Source: SAR324 cluster bacterium
Lineage (GTDB): Bacteria > SAR324 > XYD2-FULL-50-16
NCBI GenBank assembly: GCA_028282885.1
Contig: JANQGX010000012.1
Location: 310,001-374,000 of the forward strand
DNA length: 64,000 nucleotides
Direction of reading: 5' to 3'
Shown here: positions 36,888 to 46,554 of the stretch, in pieces
Layout: every line of letters begins with the position of its first letter
Position numbering within the stretch: position 1 is the first letter of the stretch
Translations under genes and position numbers: made by a program
Notes under the pieces: model-generated
Seen by the model: the letters and a program-made list of their open reading frames with translations, nothing else
The model's database searches: none
What the model was told of the DNA's origin: nothing

Positions 36888-38382
36888 TTGTTTTTTTCCC
36901 TTTTCGATGCTCCTGGTAGAAGGAGTAAATTAACGACGCGACGGTCAGGCAGATCAAAACGATACTGGCGGGTCTTGAGAAAAAGTATGCAACCACACCG
37001 CCTTTGGCTTGTCCGATGAGCAGGCTTAATTTGAATCCTTCCTCTGTCATCTTTCCCAGGATCAGGCCCAGGGCCATCGGGGCAACGCCAAAACCAAACT
37101 TGATCAGAAAGTAACCGACAATTCCAAACACCATCATATTGAAAACATCGATGGGTGCGGTACGAATGGCGTACGAACCGGCGATTGCCAGACAAATAAT
37201 GGCGGCAATGATGAACTTTCTGGGTACCTGCAAGACCCTGACAAACATACGAACCAGCACCGATCCGTATAATAAAATCAGCAGGTTCGCCACAAAAAGC
37301 CCAATCATATAGGTGAATACAATATTACCGTTCTGGGAAAACAGTTTGAAGCCCGGCTGCAGGCCGTGGACCATCAGGGCACCCAATAACACGGCTGCCG
37401 GTGGACTACCGGGAATGCCCAGGGTTAAAAGTGGTATTTGCGAACCACCCACCACAGAGTTATTACACGCTTCAGGAGCAATAACCCCCTCATAAATCCC
37501 GGTTCCGTATTCTTCGGGTTTTTTGGAGAAACGTTTGGCTTCGCTATAGGCAATAAAGGTGGCGATGTTACCACCCGCGCCTGGCATGATCCCGACTATT
37601 AATCCGACAACGCAGGATTGGATCAACACTTTCCACCGTTTCAGGATTTGAATGACAGTACCAATAAAAACACCCTTTTTGGGATTGAATTGGGCGACCG
37701 AGCTCTGCCCTTTGCCACAAAGCAGAATTAGCGCCTGCGGAATGGCAAAAAGCCCGATCAGTGTGGGAATGATGTTGACGCCTCCCATTAGCTGCAATGT
37801 TCCGAAGGTGAATCGTGGCACGCCCGTCACCGGGTCCATGCCCACGCAACCCAGAATAAGTCCAAAAAAACCGCTGATGACACCCTTGATCACGTTTCCG
37901 GAGGAAAGACCGGAAATGATGGTCAAGGCGAAGATAGCCAGCCAGAATTCTTCCGGCGCTCCAAATTTCATGGATATTTTGGCCAAAGGCACCGACAGAA
38001 AAACCAGGGTGATCATACCAAAAAAGCCCCCCACGATGGAGACGATCAAGGCTGTGTTCAGTGCTTCCTGTGCCATGCCTTTTTTCGCCATTGGATGTCC
38101 GTCAAAGGTGGTGCACAACGCGGCGTTGGTTCCCGGTGTGTTAATCAGAATGGCGGGAATTGAGCCTCCGTACTCGGAACCGCAATAGACCGCTCCCAGC
38201 ATCAAGAGACCGGATGTAGGATCCAACCCGAAGGTGAAAGGTAACAGCAACGCTATACCCAGTGTTCCCGTCAAACCGGGAATAGCCCCCATAATTATGC
38301 CGAATATAGCGCCAAAAGACATCAATAGCAGCGTCATTGGGTTTATCAATTGTGAAAATACAAAGCCCGGATCAAAACCCAT
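36877..38382 (-). CDS. tctA: Tripartite tricarboxylate transporter large permease TctA
   Basis: A 501-aa, strongly hydrophobic TctA family protein with about 12 transmembrane helices. Visible signatures are 'GAIPGLTGTLGIALLLPFTFG' (~35-55), 'YCGSEYGGSIPAILINTPGT' (~70-90), 'GIMPGAGGNIATFIAY' (~262) and 'PEACNNSVVGGSQIPLLTLGIPG' (~295-317). The start is set at ATG 38382 because a GGAGG lies five bases upstream; a longer GTG start at 38394 would place the ribosome site inside the gene. The order tctC-tctA-tctB is read right to left. Confidence 0.93.
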   Translation of the reverse strand: MGFDPGFVFSQLINPMTLLLMSFGAIFGIIMGAIPGLTGTLGIALLLPFTFGLDPTSGLLMLGAVYCGSEYGGSIPAILINTPGTNAALCTTFDGHPMAKKGMAQEALNTALIVSIVGGFFGMITLVFLSVPLAKISMKFGAPEEFWLAIFALTIISGLSSGNVIKGVISGFFGLILGCVGMDPVTGVPRFTFGTLQLMGGVNIIPTLIGLFAIPQALILLCGKGQSSVAQFNPKKGVFIGTVIQILKRWKVLIQSCVVGLIVGIMPGAGGNIATFIAYSEAKRFSKKPEEYGTGIYEGVIAPEACNNSVVGGSQIPLLTLGIPGSPPAAVLLGALMVHGLQPGFKLFSQNGNIVFTYMIGLFVANLLILLYGSVLVRMFVRVLQVPRKFIIAAIICLAIAGSYAIRTAPIDVFNMMVFGIVGYFLIKFGFGVAPMALGLILGKMTEEGFKLSLLIGQAKGGVVAYFFSRPASIVLICLTVASLIYSFYQEHRKGKKTNEN

Positions 38383-38533
38383 GTAAACCTCCACATTAAC
38401 GCGTCAATTAATAAATAAAAACAGGGGCAAACCTGGTGTCATGTCAAACTCCGTGCGTATTGGCTGGCAGAACACGGTGACACGAAACGAGTTCATGCCA
38501 CCAAGGTTTGACAAGTCCCGTTTTCTAGTTGCT

Positions 38534-39502
38534 TTATTTCGAAAACCCCAAGGATTTTAACATTTTCGCAGCCCGATCCTGCTCATTTTTAATATAATCG
38601 GCGAACTGGGCTGAAGTCATAAAATCGGGCGACAATCCCACCTTGCGTTTGGCATTTTGGTATTCCTTGAGCTGAGCCATTTTGGCAAAAATGTCCTGCA
38701 GGTACTTAATCTTTTCGGCAGGTATGCCTTTTGGGGCGGCAATTCCTCGTCGTTTCATGAAAACCACGTTTACCCCTTGCTCTTTTAAGGTTTTAATATC
38801 GGGCGTCAGCTCGTATCGACCTTCGGTAGAGACGCCTAAAGATCGACCGCTTTCCATCCGTAAAAATGAATTGGCGGAGCCGAAATAGCAATCAACCTGC
38901 TTACCCATCAATGCCGCGATACTTTTACCACCGCCGGAATATGGGACTTGAGCGAATTTCGCACCGGTCTTGGCTTCAAAATCCATCAGGAACAGATGAT
39001 CACCGGTGAACTTTCCTGAAGTGGCCGCAGTCACTGTTCCCGGATTCTTTTTCGCCTGGCGGATCAAATCATCAAGCGTCTTAAACTGACTGTCTTTATG
39101 AACCATCACCATACCGGGGTCAATCACCAGCCCTGCCACGGGGATCAAGTCCTCGGTCTGATAACCGGGTTGCCCTTTTTTCCTGACAATAGGCTGTAAG
39201 GCGATATGCGGAAGGTCAATGCCGCCGATAAAATAGCCATCCGGTTTAGCGTTCGCCAGCTCGGTCCAGCCAAATTCGCCGCCAGCGCCCGGCTTGTAAA
39301 TAATTGCCAGCGGCTGGGTCATAAAGTTCTTGGCGTACTTCTCCACGATACGATGGCTGACATCACTCCCACCTCCCGGACCAAACGCGGTGAGTAGTGT
39401 AATGGCCCGATCCGGATAGTCCGCCAGAGTGGTATTGGACATCACCATCGTCAGTAATCCGACAAAAAACAGCTTAAATACAGTCTTACAATACGATTTC
39501 AT
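38534..39502 (-). CDS. tctC: Tripartite tricarboxylate transporter binding protein TctC (Bug family)
   Basis: A 322-aa periplasmic protein with a signal peptide (~1-27, ending TTLADYP) and the Bug motifs: 'PDRAITLLTAFGPGGGSDVSHR' region with 'GPGGGSD' where ligand carboxylate binds, 'IIYKPGAGGEFGW' and 'GYFIGG'. It delivers the substrate to TctA/TctB. Bug proteins bind diverse carboxylates including aspartate, glutamate, nicotinate and aromatic acids. The flanking aminotransferase suggests an amino- or keto-acid here. Confidence 0.92.
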   Translation of the reverse strand: MKSYCKTVFKLFFVGLLTMVMSNTTLADYPDRAITLLTAFGPGGGSDVSHRIVEKYAKNFMTQPLAIIYKPGAGGEFGWTELANAKPDGYFIGGIDLPHIALQPIVRKKGQPGYQTEDLIPVAGLVIDPGMVMVHKDSQFKTLDDLIRQAKKNPGTVTAATSGKFTGDHLFLMDFEAKTGAKFAQVPYSGGGKSIAALMGKQVDCYFGSANSFLRMESGRSLGVSTEGRYELTPDIKTLKEQGVNVVFMKRRGIAAPKGIPAEKIKYLQDIFAKMAQLKEYQNAKRKVGLSPDFMTSAQFADYIKNEQDRAAKMLKSLGFSK

Positions 39503-39549
39503 ATTATCCTCCTAGCTCAAATGTAGATTAAAAACAAAACAGCCCGAGT

Positions 39550-40719
39550 CTAATTCAAAACGTCCTCAATACGACTTAATGCCTCCATTAGGTCTTCCCG
39601 GGACTTAACGCAAGTAACGCGGATATATCCTTCACCATTTTCTCCAAAAGACGCTCCCGGCACCACGGTTACTTTTGCCTCATCCAGCAATTTGTCTGTC
39701 ATCTGCTGAGACGTCATACCCGTCTCGGAAATATCGACCCAACCATAGAATCCACCCTCGGGCTTCTTACATTTCAATCCAGGAATCTTGTTCAGCCCGT
39801 CGATGAACATAGTAATACGCCAGTCCCATTTTTCCCAGAGTTTGATCACTTCCGGGAGAGGCGGATTCTCAAAGGCAGCGGCGGCACCGGTCTGTGTAAA
39901 TGATCCGGCGCATGTCAGAAGGTGCTGCTGCAGCTTCACCATTTCTTTCAGAATTCTCTCAGGGGCAAAGGCAAAACCGATTCGCCAACCCCCCATGGAA
40001 AATGTTTTGGTCAGCCCCATCGCACTGATGGTTCGCTCTTTCATACCTGGCAGACCGGCCAGGCAGGTGTGTTGATGCCCATCCCAGGTGACATGCTCAT
40101 AAACCTCATCCGTTATCACGAACAGGTCATTTTCAATGGCAACCCGGGCGATCATCTCCAAATCCTCCGGAGAATGCACCGTTCCGGTTGGATTATGCGG
40201 AGAGTTAAACAGAATCGCCCTGGTCTTCTCCGAAATGGCTCCCAGCAACTGCTCCTGTGTCCAGCGAAAGTTGTTCTCGGGTTTCAGGGGCACCGGCACT
40301 CCTTTTCCTCCAGCCACCGTGATCAACGGATAGTAGCTGACAAAACAAGGATCTTCGATAATCACTTCATCACCCGGATTGATGGTCGCCAACAAGGCCA
40401 ATGTTAATCCTTGCTTGACTCCCATGGTGGCGATGATTTCCGAATCCGGATCGGCCGTGATCCCGTTATCCCGGCTCAACTTGATGGCACATGCTTTTCG
40501 AAACTCCACCTTGCCTCGCGCCATGGTCTGATGGGTATCCCCACTCCTTATGGCGTTGGTGGCTGCTTGACAGATGTATTCAGGCGTGTGCTCCGAGGCG
40601 CGACCCGCGGACAGGTCTATGACCTTGTGCCCCTGCAACTTTAACCTGGCGGCTTTGTCAGCGATGCCGACCGTGGAGGAAGGCATGATCTGATGGACTC
40701 TTTTAGATAATTCGCTCAA
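39550..40719 (-). CDS. Class I/II aminotransferase (aspartate aminotransferase-like)
   Basis: A 389-aa PLP aminotransferase. The PLP lysine is K238 in 'MGLTKTFSMGGWRIGF', with the conserved 'FNSPHNPTGT' (~171-180), 'ITDEVYEH' (~202-209) and the C-terminal carboxylate-binding Arg in 'GYIRVTC'. The start is a TTG with an AAGGAGAAAACAA ribosome site. It is the first gene of the minus-strand group that continues with tctC, tctA, tctB, the threonine-synthase-like gene and the FadR regulator. The amino donor and acceptor are unknown; aspartate/alanine-type substrates are typical. Confidence 0.9.
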   Translation of the reverse strand: MSELSKRVHQIMPSSTVGIADKAARLKLQGHKVIDLSAGRASEHTPEYICQAATNAIRSGDTHQTMARGKVEFRKACAIKLSRDNGITADPDSEIIATMGVKQGLTLALLATINPGDEVIIEDPCFVSYYPLITVAGGKGVPVPLKPENNFRWTQEQLLGAISEKTRAILFNSPHNPTGTVHSPEDLEMIARVAIENDLFVITDEVYEHVTWDGHQHTCLAGLPGMKERTISAMGLTKTFSMGGWRIGFAFAPERILKEMVKLQQHLLTCAGSFTQTGAAAAFENPPLPEVIKLWEKWDWRITMFIDGLNKIPGLKCKKPEGGFYGWVDISETGMTSQQMTDKLLDEAKVTVVPGASFGENGEGYIRVTCVKSREDLMEALSRIEDVLN

Positions 40720-40926
40720 TTGTTTTCTCCTTCTTGATTTGAAGATTCTTGGTTGTCTGGATTTTTTAAATCGCCGCTGGTTTCTGTGCTCGAAGCGCTA
40801 TGTCCTTGCCAATATAGTCCGAAACTATCTCCAAACCCTCGGAAGGACATTTTCAGCCTATATCCATGGAGAATCCCGGTTAATATCCCCACAAAAACGG
40901 GGTAACCGATAAATGGTGATTAATTT

Positions 40927-40954
40927 GTAATACAAATAATATAAAAATGTCAAC
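40927..40954 (-). promoter_or_regulatory. Candidate minus-strand promoter for the aminotransferase-tctCAB group
   Basis: On the minus strand, TTGACA (complement of 40949-40954), a 16-bp spacer and TATTAC (complement of 40927-40932). It lies about 210 bp upstream of the aminotransferase start. Confidence 0.45.
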
Positions 40955-41512
40955 TGTAAAAGGTCGATTTATTTTTTCTTGCTGAAAACTCACTTGGTTT
41001 TTTGGGATTCTGAATTTGTTTATGTTATTACCCTGCGCTTCCCGGTTGTTTGATAAATAATGATTTAAAATAAAAATCAATGCGATATGAGTAACATCTG
41101 ATTTATTATTCCTTGAGGCCGATATGGATGCTAAGCGAAATAGATTTTAAAAAAGTGTTTAAAAGTTGTCATACATATATTATTAGAAATTTTTGAACTC
41201 AGATATATTATTGCGGAAAAGCAGGCCAAAGGGAGATGAGATAGTGCTGCGTCTCCACTGTTAATGAAAAGGGCAATTCAAATGTCGCTTAAAGAGTGTT
41301 GCGACATCGTCAAAAGAATGTCCTCTTCCGGACTTATTTGTGGTTCCGGACTGTTATCATTCAACCGGTGTGCTTTGTTTTATGCCTTCTGTTTTCTGTC
41401 AAAACCTCCGTCACTATCATCTATTCAAAGATTAATGTGATTGTAACCAGCTAATAATAAAAGACTAATTTTGAAATGTGCAGGGAAAATCGATTATCAA
41501 TGGAAAATGAAC
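40955..41512. other. Intergenic region between the two divergent TctCBA groups
   Basis: No supported gene. It contains an inverted repeat ATGTCGC (41282-41288) with GCGACAT (41301-41307) and a direct repeat TTCCGGACT at 41326-41334 and 41344-41352 (18-bp period), all possible regulator sites. A 58-codon frame (41264-41440) runs through both repeats without a ribosome site. Confidence 0.4.
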
Positions 41513-41574
41513 TTGACAGAATTCTGTTTGGAAATTAGAAATTGTGGTATACCAGTATACGAGTATACTAGTAT
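41513..41574 (+). promoter_or_regulatory. Promoter-like -35 box and 8-bp-phased GTATAC operator array
   Basis: TTGACA lies at 41513-41518. Downstream, GTATAC recurs at 41547, 41555 and 41563 with a partial copy at 41571, exactly 8 bp apart; the first is inside a perfect TGGTATACCA palindrome (41545-41554). Dyads of the form TGGTxxACCA and GTATAC are typical of FadR-type GntR sites (family knowledge). Three such regulators are encoded in the flanking groups. Confidence 0.5.
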
Positions 41575-41741
41575 GTCGATTCTTATGTTCAATCTCGATT
41601 TGATATAAGCGAACATAAGATAATCTGTTCCTCATTCCAGAAGCCAACTCAGTATTGTCCGGTCACTGGGATTTCGTATCTTATTTACCTTTGCTGACAA
41701 TGAAACGTGACAAAGGGCAATCTTAAATAAGGAGAAAAAGC

Positions 41742-42740
41742 ATGCCTATTCGATTAATCTTGAAGAATCTGTTCCTGTTTTTTGCAACTATAACTGTTAT
41801 AGCAGTAACATACGGAAGTTCCGGTCTTTTATATGCAGCGGGGTACCCGAGCAAAAACATCATGATTTCAGTTCACTCAAAACCCGGTGGTGGAACCGAC
41901 ACAATGGCAAGAGTGATTGCAAAACATGCCGAGCGAATTTCCGGAACTCATTTCATTGTGGAGAACAATCCCGGGGCCGGTGGTCAAATGGGATATACCA
42001 AACTGGCTACTGCAAAACCGGACGGATACTTCGTTGGTGCCATTACAACGCTCAGTATTACGACACACGAGCTTACCAGAAAAGGGGTGGTTTACTCTTT
42101 AAAAAACAGTTTTAGGCCAATTGGACGGGTTGTTCTCGATCCTTCCGTCGTTGTAGTGAGAACTGATAGTCCGTATAAAACCCTGGATGATCTGATAAAA
42201 GCGGCCAAGAAGAATCCCGGAAAAATCACCTGGGGCGGCACCTTCCTCTTCGGCACTCATCATGTACATTACATAATGTTTATGCGAGCAACCGGTGCAA
42301 AACTTCAATATATCCCTTTTGATGGAAGCGCGGATTCACGCGCAGCGCTACTTGGGGGTCACATAGACGTTGGTTCTGCCGGGGCTTCGACATATGCTCA
42401 GTTGGTTAAGGAAGGCAAGCTGCGTATTCTCGCTGTAGGAGGAGGTAACAGGTATCCCGAGCTCCCGGATGCGAAGACATACAAGGAACTCGGATTTGAT
42501 ATTCAGATCGGTTCCAATCGCGGGTTTGCGGTTCCTGCCGGTACTCCCGAGAAACGGGCTCAATGGCTGGATGATCTGATTGGAAAAGTCATTCAAGACC
42601 CTGAATTTATTAAAGATGCAGAAAGAGTGGGTATCGCGAATACGTTATCATATCTTCCGGGAAAGGAGTTTGCTTCCTATCTTTATCAATTGCAGGATTT
42701 GATGAAGGAAATTCTTCCCAAGGACAAGCTGGTTCAATAG
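41742..42740 (+). CDS. tctC: Tripartite tricarboxylate transporter binding protein TctC (Bug family), second system
   Basis: A 332-aa exported protein: signal peptide ~1-32, then 'SVHSKPGGGTDTMARVIAKH' (Bug carboxylate loop, GGGTD) and 'FIVENNPGAGGQMGYTKLA', all standard for the family. It has a strong ribosome site (AAGGAGAAAAAGC). It is the first gene of the plus-strand tctC-tctB-tctA-AtuA group. It differs clearly from the minus-strand tctC, so the two systems likely import different acids. Confidence 0.92.
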   Translation: MPIRLILKNLFLFFATITVIAVTYGSSGLLYAAGYPSKNIMISVHSKPGGGTDTMARVIAKHAERISGTHFIVENNPGAGGQMGYTKLATAKPDGYFVGAITTLSITTHELTRKGVVYSLKNSFRPIGRVVLDPSVVVVRTDSPYKTLDDLIKAAKKNPGKITWGGTFLFGTHHVHYIMFMRATGAKLQYIPFDGSADSRAALLGGHIDVGSAGASTYAQLVKEGKLRILAVGGGNRYPELPDAKTYKELGFDIQIGSNRGFAVPAGTPEKRAQWLDDLIGKVIQDPEFIKDAERVGIANTLSYLPGKEFASYLYQLQDLMKEILPKDKLVQ

Positions 42741-42819
42741 CCGAGCTGAAATCAGCGGTCATACGTTTCGATGCAACGGGTTAGCTTTTTAATTCAGAAA
42801 ACTAGCACAGAGAGAAAAA

Positions 42820-43278
42820 ATGCAAAAAATATTCAGCTATTCCAATACAATGATTTTGCTTCTTTTAGTACTTTGCGCTGCCGTGTTTTATCTGACAGGC
42901 GAAATGTCTTCGGGCGCCGAGTTATTCCCCAGAATCACAGCTTTCGGCCTTGCTTTTTTTGGGATCGTGGAGCTGATTCTTTCCTTATCGAGAAAGGATT
43001 CAATGGAAAAACCGATCAAAAAAGAAAACAATCAACACTTGGTCCGTAAAAGCGTCCTTTACATGCTGGTGTTTTTCCTGCTGGTTATCTTTTTTTTCCT
43101 GTGCTTCCCACTCATCGGGTTTGAAGTATCGGCAATCGGCTTCATGCTTATTGCCATGGTTTTACTTGGAGGCCGCAAGACGCTTCGGCTGTGGCCTGTA
43201 GCCATATTGATTCCACTCCTGCTTGTTTTGGTATTTAGAGGTGGCTTGGATGTCAGGCTACCTACCCTATTCTTTTAA
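42820..43278 (+). CDS. tctB: Tripartite tricarboxylate transporter small permease TctB, second system
   Basis: A 152-aa protein with four hydrophobic helices and the N-terminal pattern 'SSGAELFPRITAFGLAFFG' typical of TctB. It lies between tctC and tctA. It forms the small membrane subunit of the second TTT importer. Confidence 0.85.
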   Translation: MQKIFSYSNTMILLLLVLCAAVFYLTGEMSSGAELFPRITAFGLAFFGIVELILSLSRKDSMEKPIKKENNQHLVRKSVLYMLVFFLLVIFFFLCFPLIGFEVSAIGFMLIAMVLLGGRKTLRLWPVAILIPLLLVLVFRGGLDVRLPTLFF

Positions 43279-43388
43279 ATTATGAAATCAGCGTCAGGTA
43301 ATCTTGCAGTGAAAGTTATAAACGGCTTTTTCATTCCTTTATTGCTGCCTACCTGAATATCACTATGAACTGTTGAAAAAGGTATGAA

Positions 43389-44909
43389 ATGGAACTCTTC
43401 GGCGCAGTCTTAAACCTCCTGAAACCATTGACTTTTCTTGCCATGTCTGTCGGAGTCGGATGGGGCATCATCTGCGGTGCCCTCCCGGGCTTGGGTGCGA
43501 CGATTGGTATCGCACTACTCATCCCTTTCACCTTCGGGATGAGTCCTTTAGTAGCTCTTCCCATGCTGGCGGGTGTTTATGCGGGTGCCATTTATGGTGG
43601 TGGTATTACGGCAGTCTTACTGGGAGTACCGGGAACATCTGCCGATGCTGCAACCGTTTACGATGGCTATCCTCTTGCACAAAAAGGCCTCGCAAACAAA
43701 GGTCTGACAACCTCAGTATCGGCATCTGCCTTTGGAGGGATGTTCAGTGCTCTTATATTGCTCTTTCTTGCTCCACCACTGGCTAAAGCATCGCTTGCCT
43801 TCGGCCCCCCTGAGTATTTCCTGGTTGCCATATTCGGATTGACGATTATTGCAGCCTTATCAACATCTTCAATTATCAAAGGAATCATGGCCGGGTTTTT
43901 GGGTCTGTTATTGGGCACAATAGGGATTGATCCCATTGTAGGCGATATGCGCTTCACATTTGGAGCGGTATATCTTTATGATGGGTTTCCCCTGGTCCCC
44001 CTGATTTTGGGTCTGTTTGCCTTTCCTCGTTGTATGGTGCTGATTGAGGATCTTGTTCGTAAAGGGAGTTCCCAGATCAGTCTGAACCTTGATGATGGCG
44101 GCGGGCCCAAGCTGACCTGGCGGGAGACCTGGCAGATGAAAAGAACATACTTCCGCTCCGCTTTTCTTGGTACATTGATTGGTATACTGCCCGGAGCAGG
44201 GGCGAACATCGCTTGTTTTGTCGGTTATGCATCTGCCAAAAGAGCTTCCAAAAAGCCTGAACTGTTTGGCACAGGCATACCCGAAGGGGTTGCTGCATCC
44301 GAAGCAGCGAACAATGGAACGTGTAACGGTTCGCTGGTACCACTGTTAACCCTGTCCATTCCCGGAAGCCCTACCGCAGCAGTGATACTCGGCGCTCTGA
44401 TGATTCATGGACTGGTTCCCGGGGCCGATCTTTTCACAAAGCACGCGGAAGTCACCTATACTTTTATCGTGAGCGCTTTCTTTTGTAACATCATCATGCT
44501 TGTGATGGGATGGTACGGGAGCAAATGGTTTGGCAAAATCGTACAGGTTCCCACTTACATACTGGCTCCGGCCATGCTGCTGGTCAGCCTGGTTGGCGCT
44601 TTCACTGTTCGTCAGTACACGTTCGATATCGGCGTTACCATCGGTATTGGAACGGCTGCGTACTTCCTTTCTCGGGCCGGATTCCCAATGGCTTCGATAT
44701 TACTCGGAGCGATCCTGGGACCTATGGCTGAGGCAGGTTTTCGCCGTGCGATGCTTATTGGTCAGAATGATTTGACCATCTTTCTCACTCGTCCACTGTC
44801 GTTAGCGTTGGTTATCCTGACATTAGCCTCCGTATTTGCCGGGTGGCGTATGCAAAAAAAGTCAAAACCAATGAAAGATGCGCTGTCCGGTAAAAAGGAA
44901 ACTCAGTAA
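43389..44909 (+). CDS. tctA: Tripartite tricarboxylate transporter large permease TctA, second system
   Basis: A 506-aa permease with the TctA signatures 'GALPGLGATIGIALLIPFTFG' region, 'YAGAIYGGGITAVLLGVPGT', 'GILPGAGANIACFVGYASAK' and 'ASEAANNGTCNGSLVPLLTLSIPG'. It works with the preceding tctC and tctB. Followed after 261 bp, including a long hairpin, by the AtuA-family gene. Confidence 0.93.
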   Translation: MELFGAVLNLLKPLTFLAMSVGVGWGIICGALPGLGATIGIALLIPFTFGMSPLVALPMLAGVYAGAIYGGGITAVLLGVPGTSADAATVYDGYPLAQKGLANKGLTTSVSASAFGGMFSALILLFLAPPLAKASLAFGPPEYFLVAIFGLTIIAALSTSSIIKGIMAGFLGLLLGTIGIDPIVGDMRFTFGAVYLYDGFPLVPLILGLFAFPRCMVLIEDLVRKGSSQISLNLDDGGGPKLTWRETWQMKRTYFRSAFLGTLIGILPGAGANIACFVGYASAKRASKKPELFGTGIPEGVAASEAANNGTCNGSLVPLLTLSIPGSPTAAVILGALMIHGLVPGADLFTKHAEVTYTFIVSAFFCNIIMLVMGWYGSKWFGKIVQVPTYILAPAMLLVSLVGAFTVRQYTFDIGVTIGIGTAAYFLSRAGFPMASILLGAILGPMAEAGFRRAMLIGQNDLTIFLTRPLSLALVILTLASVFAGWRMQKKSKPMKDALSGKKETQ

Positions 44910-45036
44910 AGCATTCTGACGGAAACCATCTTTACCCGAACAGATTCAGATAATTTGAGTTTAGTAGGCAATCGCCTTCGCCATGTCCCGGTATAGAACA
45001 GATACGCACAGGTACCAAAGGCCGATTGTCTCTCTC

Positions 45037-45096
45037 CTCCGCGAAACCGCACCTTGCCTTATGGTCTCCACTGCGTCGAGGTGCGGTTACGTGGAG
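45037..45096 (+). terminator. Long imperfect stem-loop after tctA
   Basis: A ~18-bp stem: CTCC-G-CG, one A-A mismatch, then AACCGCACCT (45045-45054) pairs with AGGTGCGGTT (45079-45088) and the mirror of the outer part up to 45096. The loop is 24 nt. No T run follows, so it may be a processing or attenuation structure between the transporter and the AtuA gene. Confidence 0.5.
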
Positions 45097-45170
45097 TCAA
45101 GATTTCAGCAAAACTGAGTGTAAACATTTAAATATACTATAAAACTAATAGATAATTTGGAGTTTGAAGT

Positions 45171-46538
45171 ATGGAAACCATAAAAGTAATGGCAGCCTCC
45201 GGCCAGTTAGGATCCGGTTTTAGTGAAGAGTCATTCAACAGGGGAATGAGCTGGGAGCCTGATATGATCGGATGTGACTCGGGATCAACCGATAGTGGCC
45301 CGTTTTATTTGGGATCGGGAAAGAACCATTTTCCACATGATGCTATCAAACGCGATTTAAGGTTGATACTGCTTGGCGCCAGGCGCAATCGAATACCTGC
45401 AGTCATCGGTTCTGCCGGAACGGGGGGGTCGAACGAACATTTGGAGATAGTGGTAAAGATACTTCAAGAAATCTCAACGGAGGAGAATCTTCATTTTCGC
45501 CTGGGCATCATTAAATCCGATATTGACAAAGAGTACTTAAAGGAAATGTTAGACACCGGGAAGACGGCACCATTGCCTAACGCCCCGTCCATTGATCACA
45601 ATACTATAGATGATTGTTCCCACATTGTGGGTCTGGCCGGGGTTGAGCCCTATATCGAATGTCTGGATAATGGCTGTGATGTCATAATCGGAGGCAGATC
45701 CAGTGATACCTCGATTTACGCTTCCCTGCCTTTGAAGAAGGGATTTCCCCCGGCCATTGTTTGGCATGCTGCCAAGATTTTGGAGTGTGGCGCAGCCTGT
45801 GTTGCACAACGTCAGTATCCGGATTGCATGTTTGCAACAATTGATCAACATGGATTCAGCCTGGAACCGCCAAATATGGATTATATTTGCACTCCTGTTT
45901 CCGTTGCATCTCATATGCTGTACGAAAACGCGTCCGCGTTTAAGCTGATCGAGCCTTCCGGTGTCCTGGATACGGAGCAGGCAACATACAAGGCGATTAA
46001 TTCGCGTTCCGTCAGGGTTGAAGGCAGCAGGTTCGTTCCCGCCAATCAATACTCTATCAAGCTGGAAGGCGCCAGGTTTGCAGGACATTTAAGTACCATT
46101 CTCGGTGGCGTAAGAGACCCGGTCATCATCGGTCAACTGGACTCCTGGCTTGAAGGTATGGAACAGAAGGTTCGGCAACGTTTTGTTACTATTTACGGTG
46201 ATGATATTCAGGACAAGTACAGACTACTATTCAGAGTTTACGGGAAAAACGCCGTCATGGGAGAGTTGGAGCCGGACCAAACGACCGCAAATGAAGTCGG
46301 AGTTGTTGTGGAAATCGTGGCCGACTCGGAAGAGATGGTTCGGACCCTCGCTTCGGTCGCAGCCCATATTTGTGTTCATTATCCCGTACCTGAATGGTCA
46401 GGCTTGATTACCGGTCTCGCTTATCCATATTCCCCTGCAGCCTCATATAAAGGCCCCCTGTACGAGTTCACCCTGAATCATGTTGTCTATCCGGAAAGCT
46501 ATCAGGATATTTTCAAGACAGAGTATCACAACATCTAA
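45171..46538 (+). CDS. AtuA-family (DUF1446) protein
   Basis: A 455-aa protein of the acyclic-terpene-utilisation AtuA/DUF1446 family. Family features: an N-terminal 'ASGQLGSGFSEESF' and 'DMIGCDSGSTDSGPFYLG', then 'IGSAGTGGSNEHLEIV' and 'GCDVIIGGRSSDTSIYASLP'. AtuA is needed for terpenoid (citronellate-type) catabolism in pseudomonads, but members next to TTT transporters occur widely and their reaction is not established. The DUF4387 partner follows 17 nt later, and a TctCBA importer precedes it, which suggests a role in degrading the imported acid. Confidence 0.87.
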   Translation: METIKVMAASGQLGSGFSEESFNRGMSWEPDMIGCDSGSTDSGPFYLGSGKNHFPHDAIKRDLRLILLGARRNRIPAVIGSAGTGGSNEHLEIVVKILQEISTEENLHFRLGIIKSDIDKEYLKEMLDTGKTAPLPNAPSIDHNTIDDCSHIVGLAGVEPYIECLDNGCDVIIGGRSSDTSIYASLPLKKGFPPAIVWHAAKILECGAACVAQRQYPDCMFATIDQHGFSLEPPNMDYICTPVSVASHMLYENASAFKLIEPSGVLDTEQATYKAINSRSVRVEGSRFVPANQYSIKLEGARFAGHLSTILGGVRDPVIIGQLDSWLEGMEQKVRQRFVTIYGDDIQDKYRLLFRVYGKNAVMGELEPDQTTANEVGVVVEIVADSEEMVRTLASVAAHICVHYPVPEWSGLITGLAYPYSPAASYKGPLYEFTLNHVVYPESYQDIFKTEYHNI

Positions 46539-46554
46539 TCAAAAGGTCAGCGAT

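Noticed and set aside
41264-41440. 58-codon Cys/Ser-rich ORF in the divergent TctCBA spacer
   Set aside because: No ribosome site and it spans direct repeats that look regulatory.
41264-41574. CRISPR-like short repeats
   Set aside because: The direct repeats are 6-9 bp and closely phased without spacers; they fit operator sites, and no cas gene is present.
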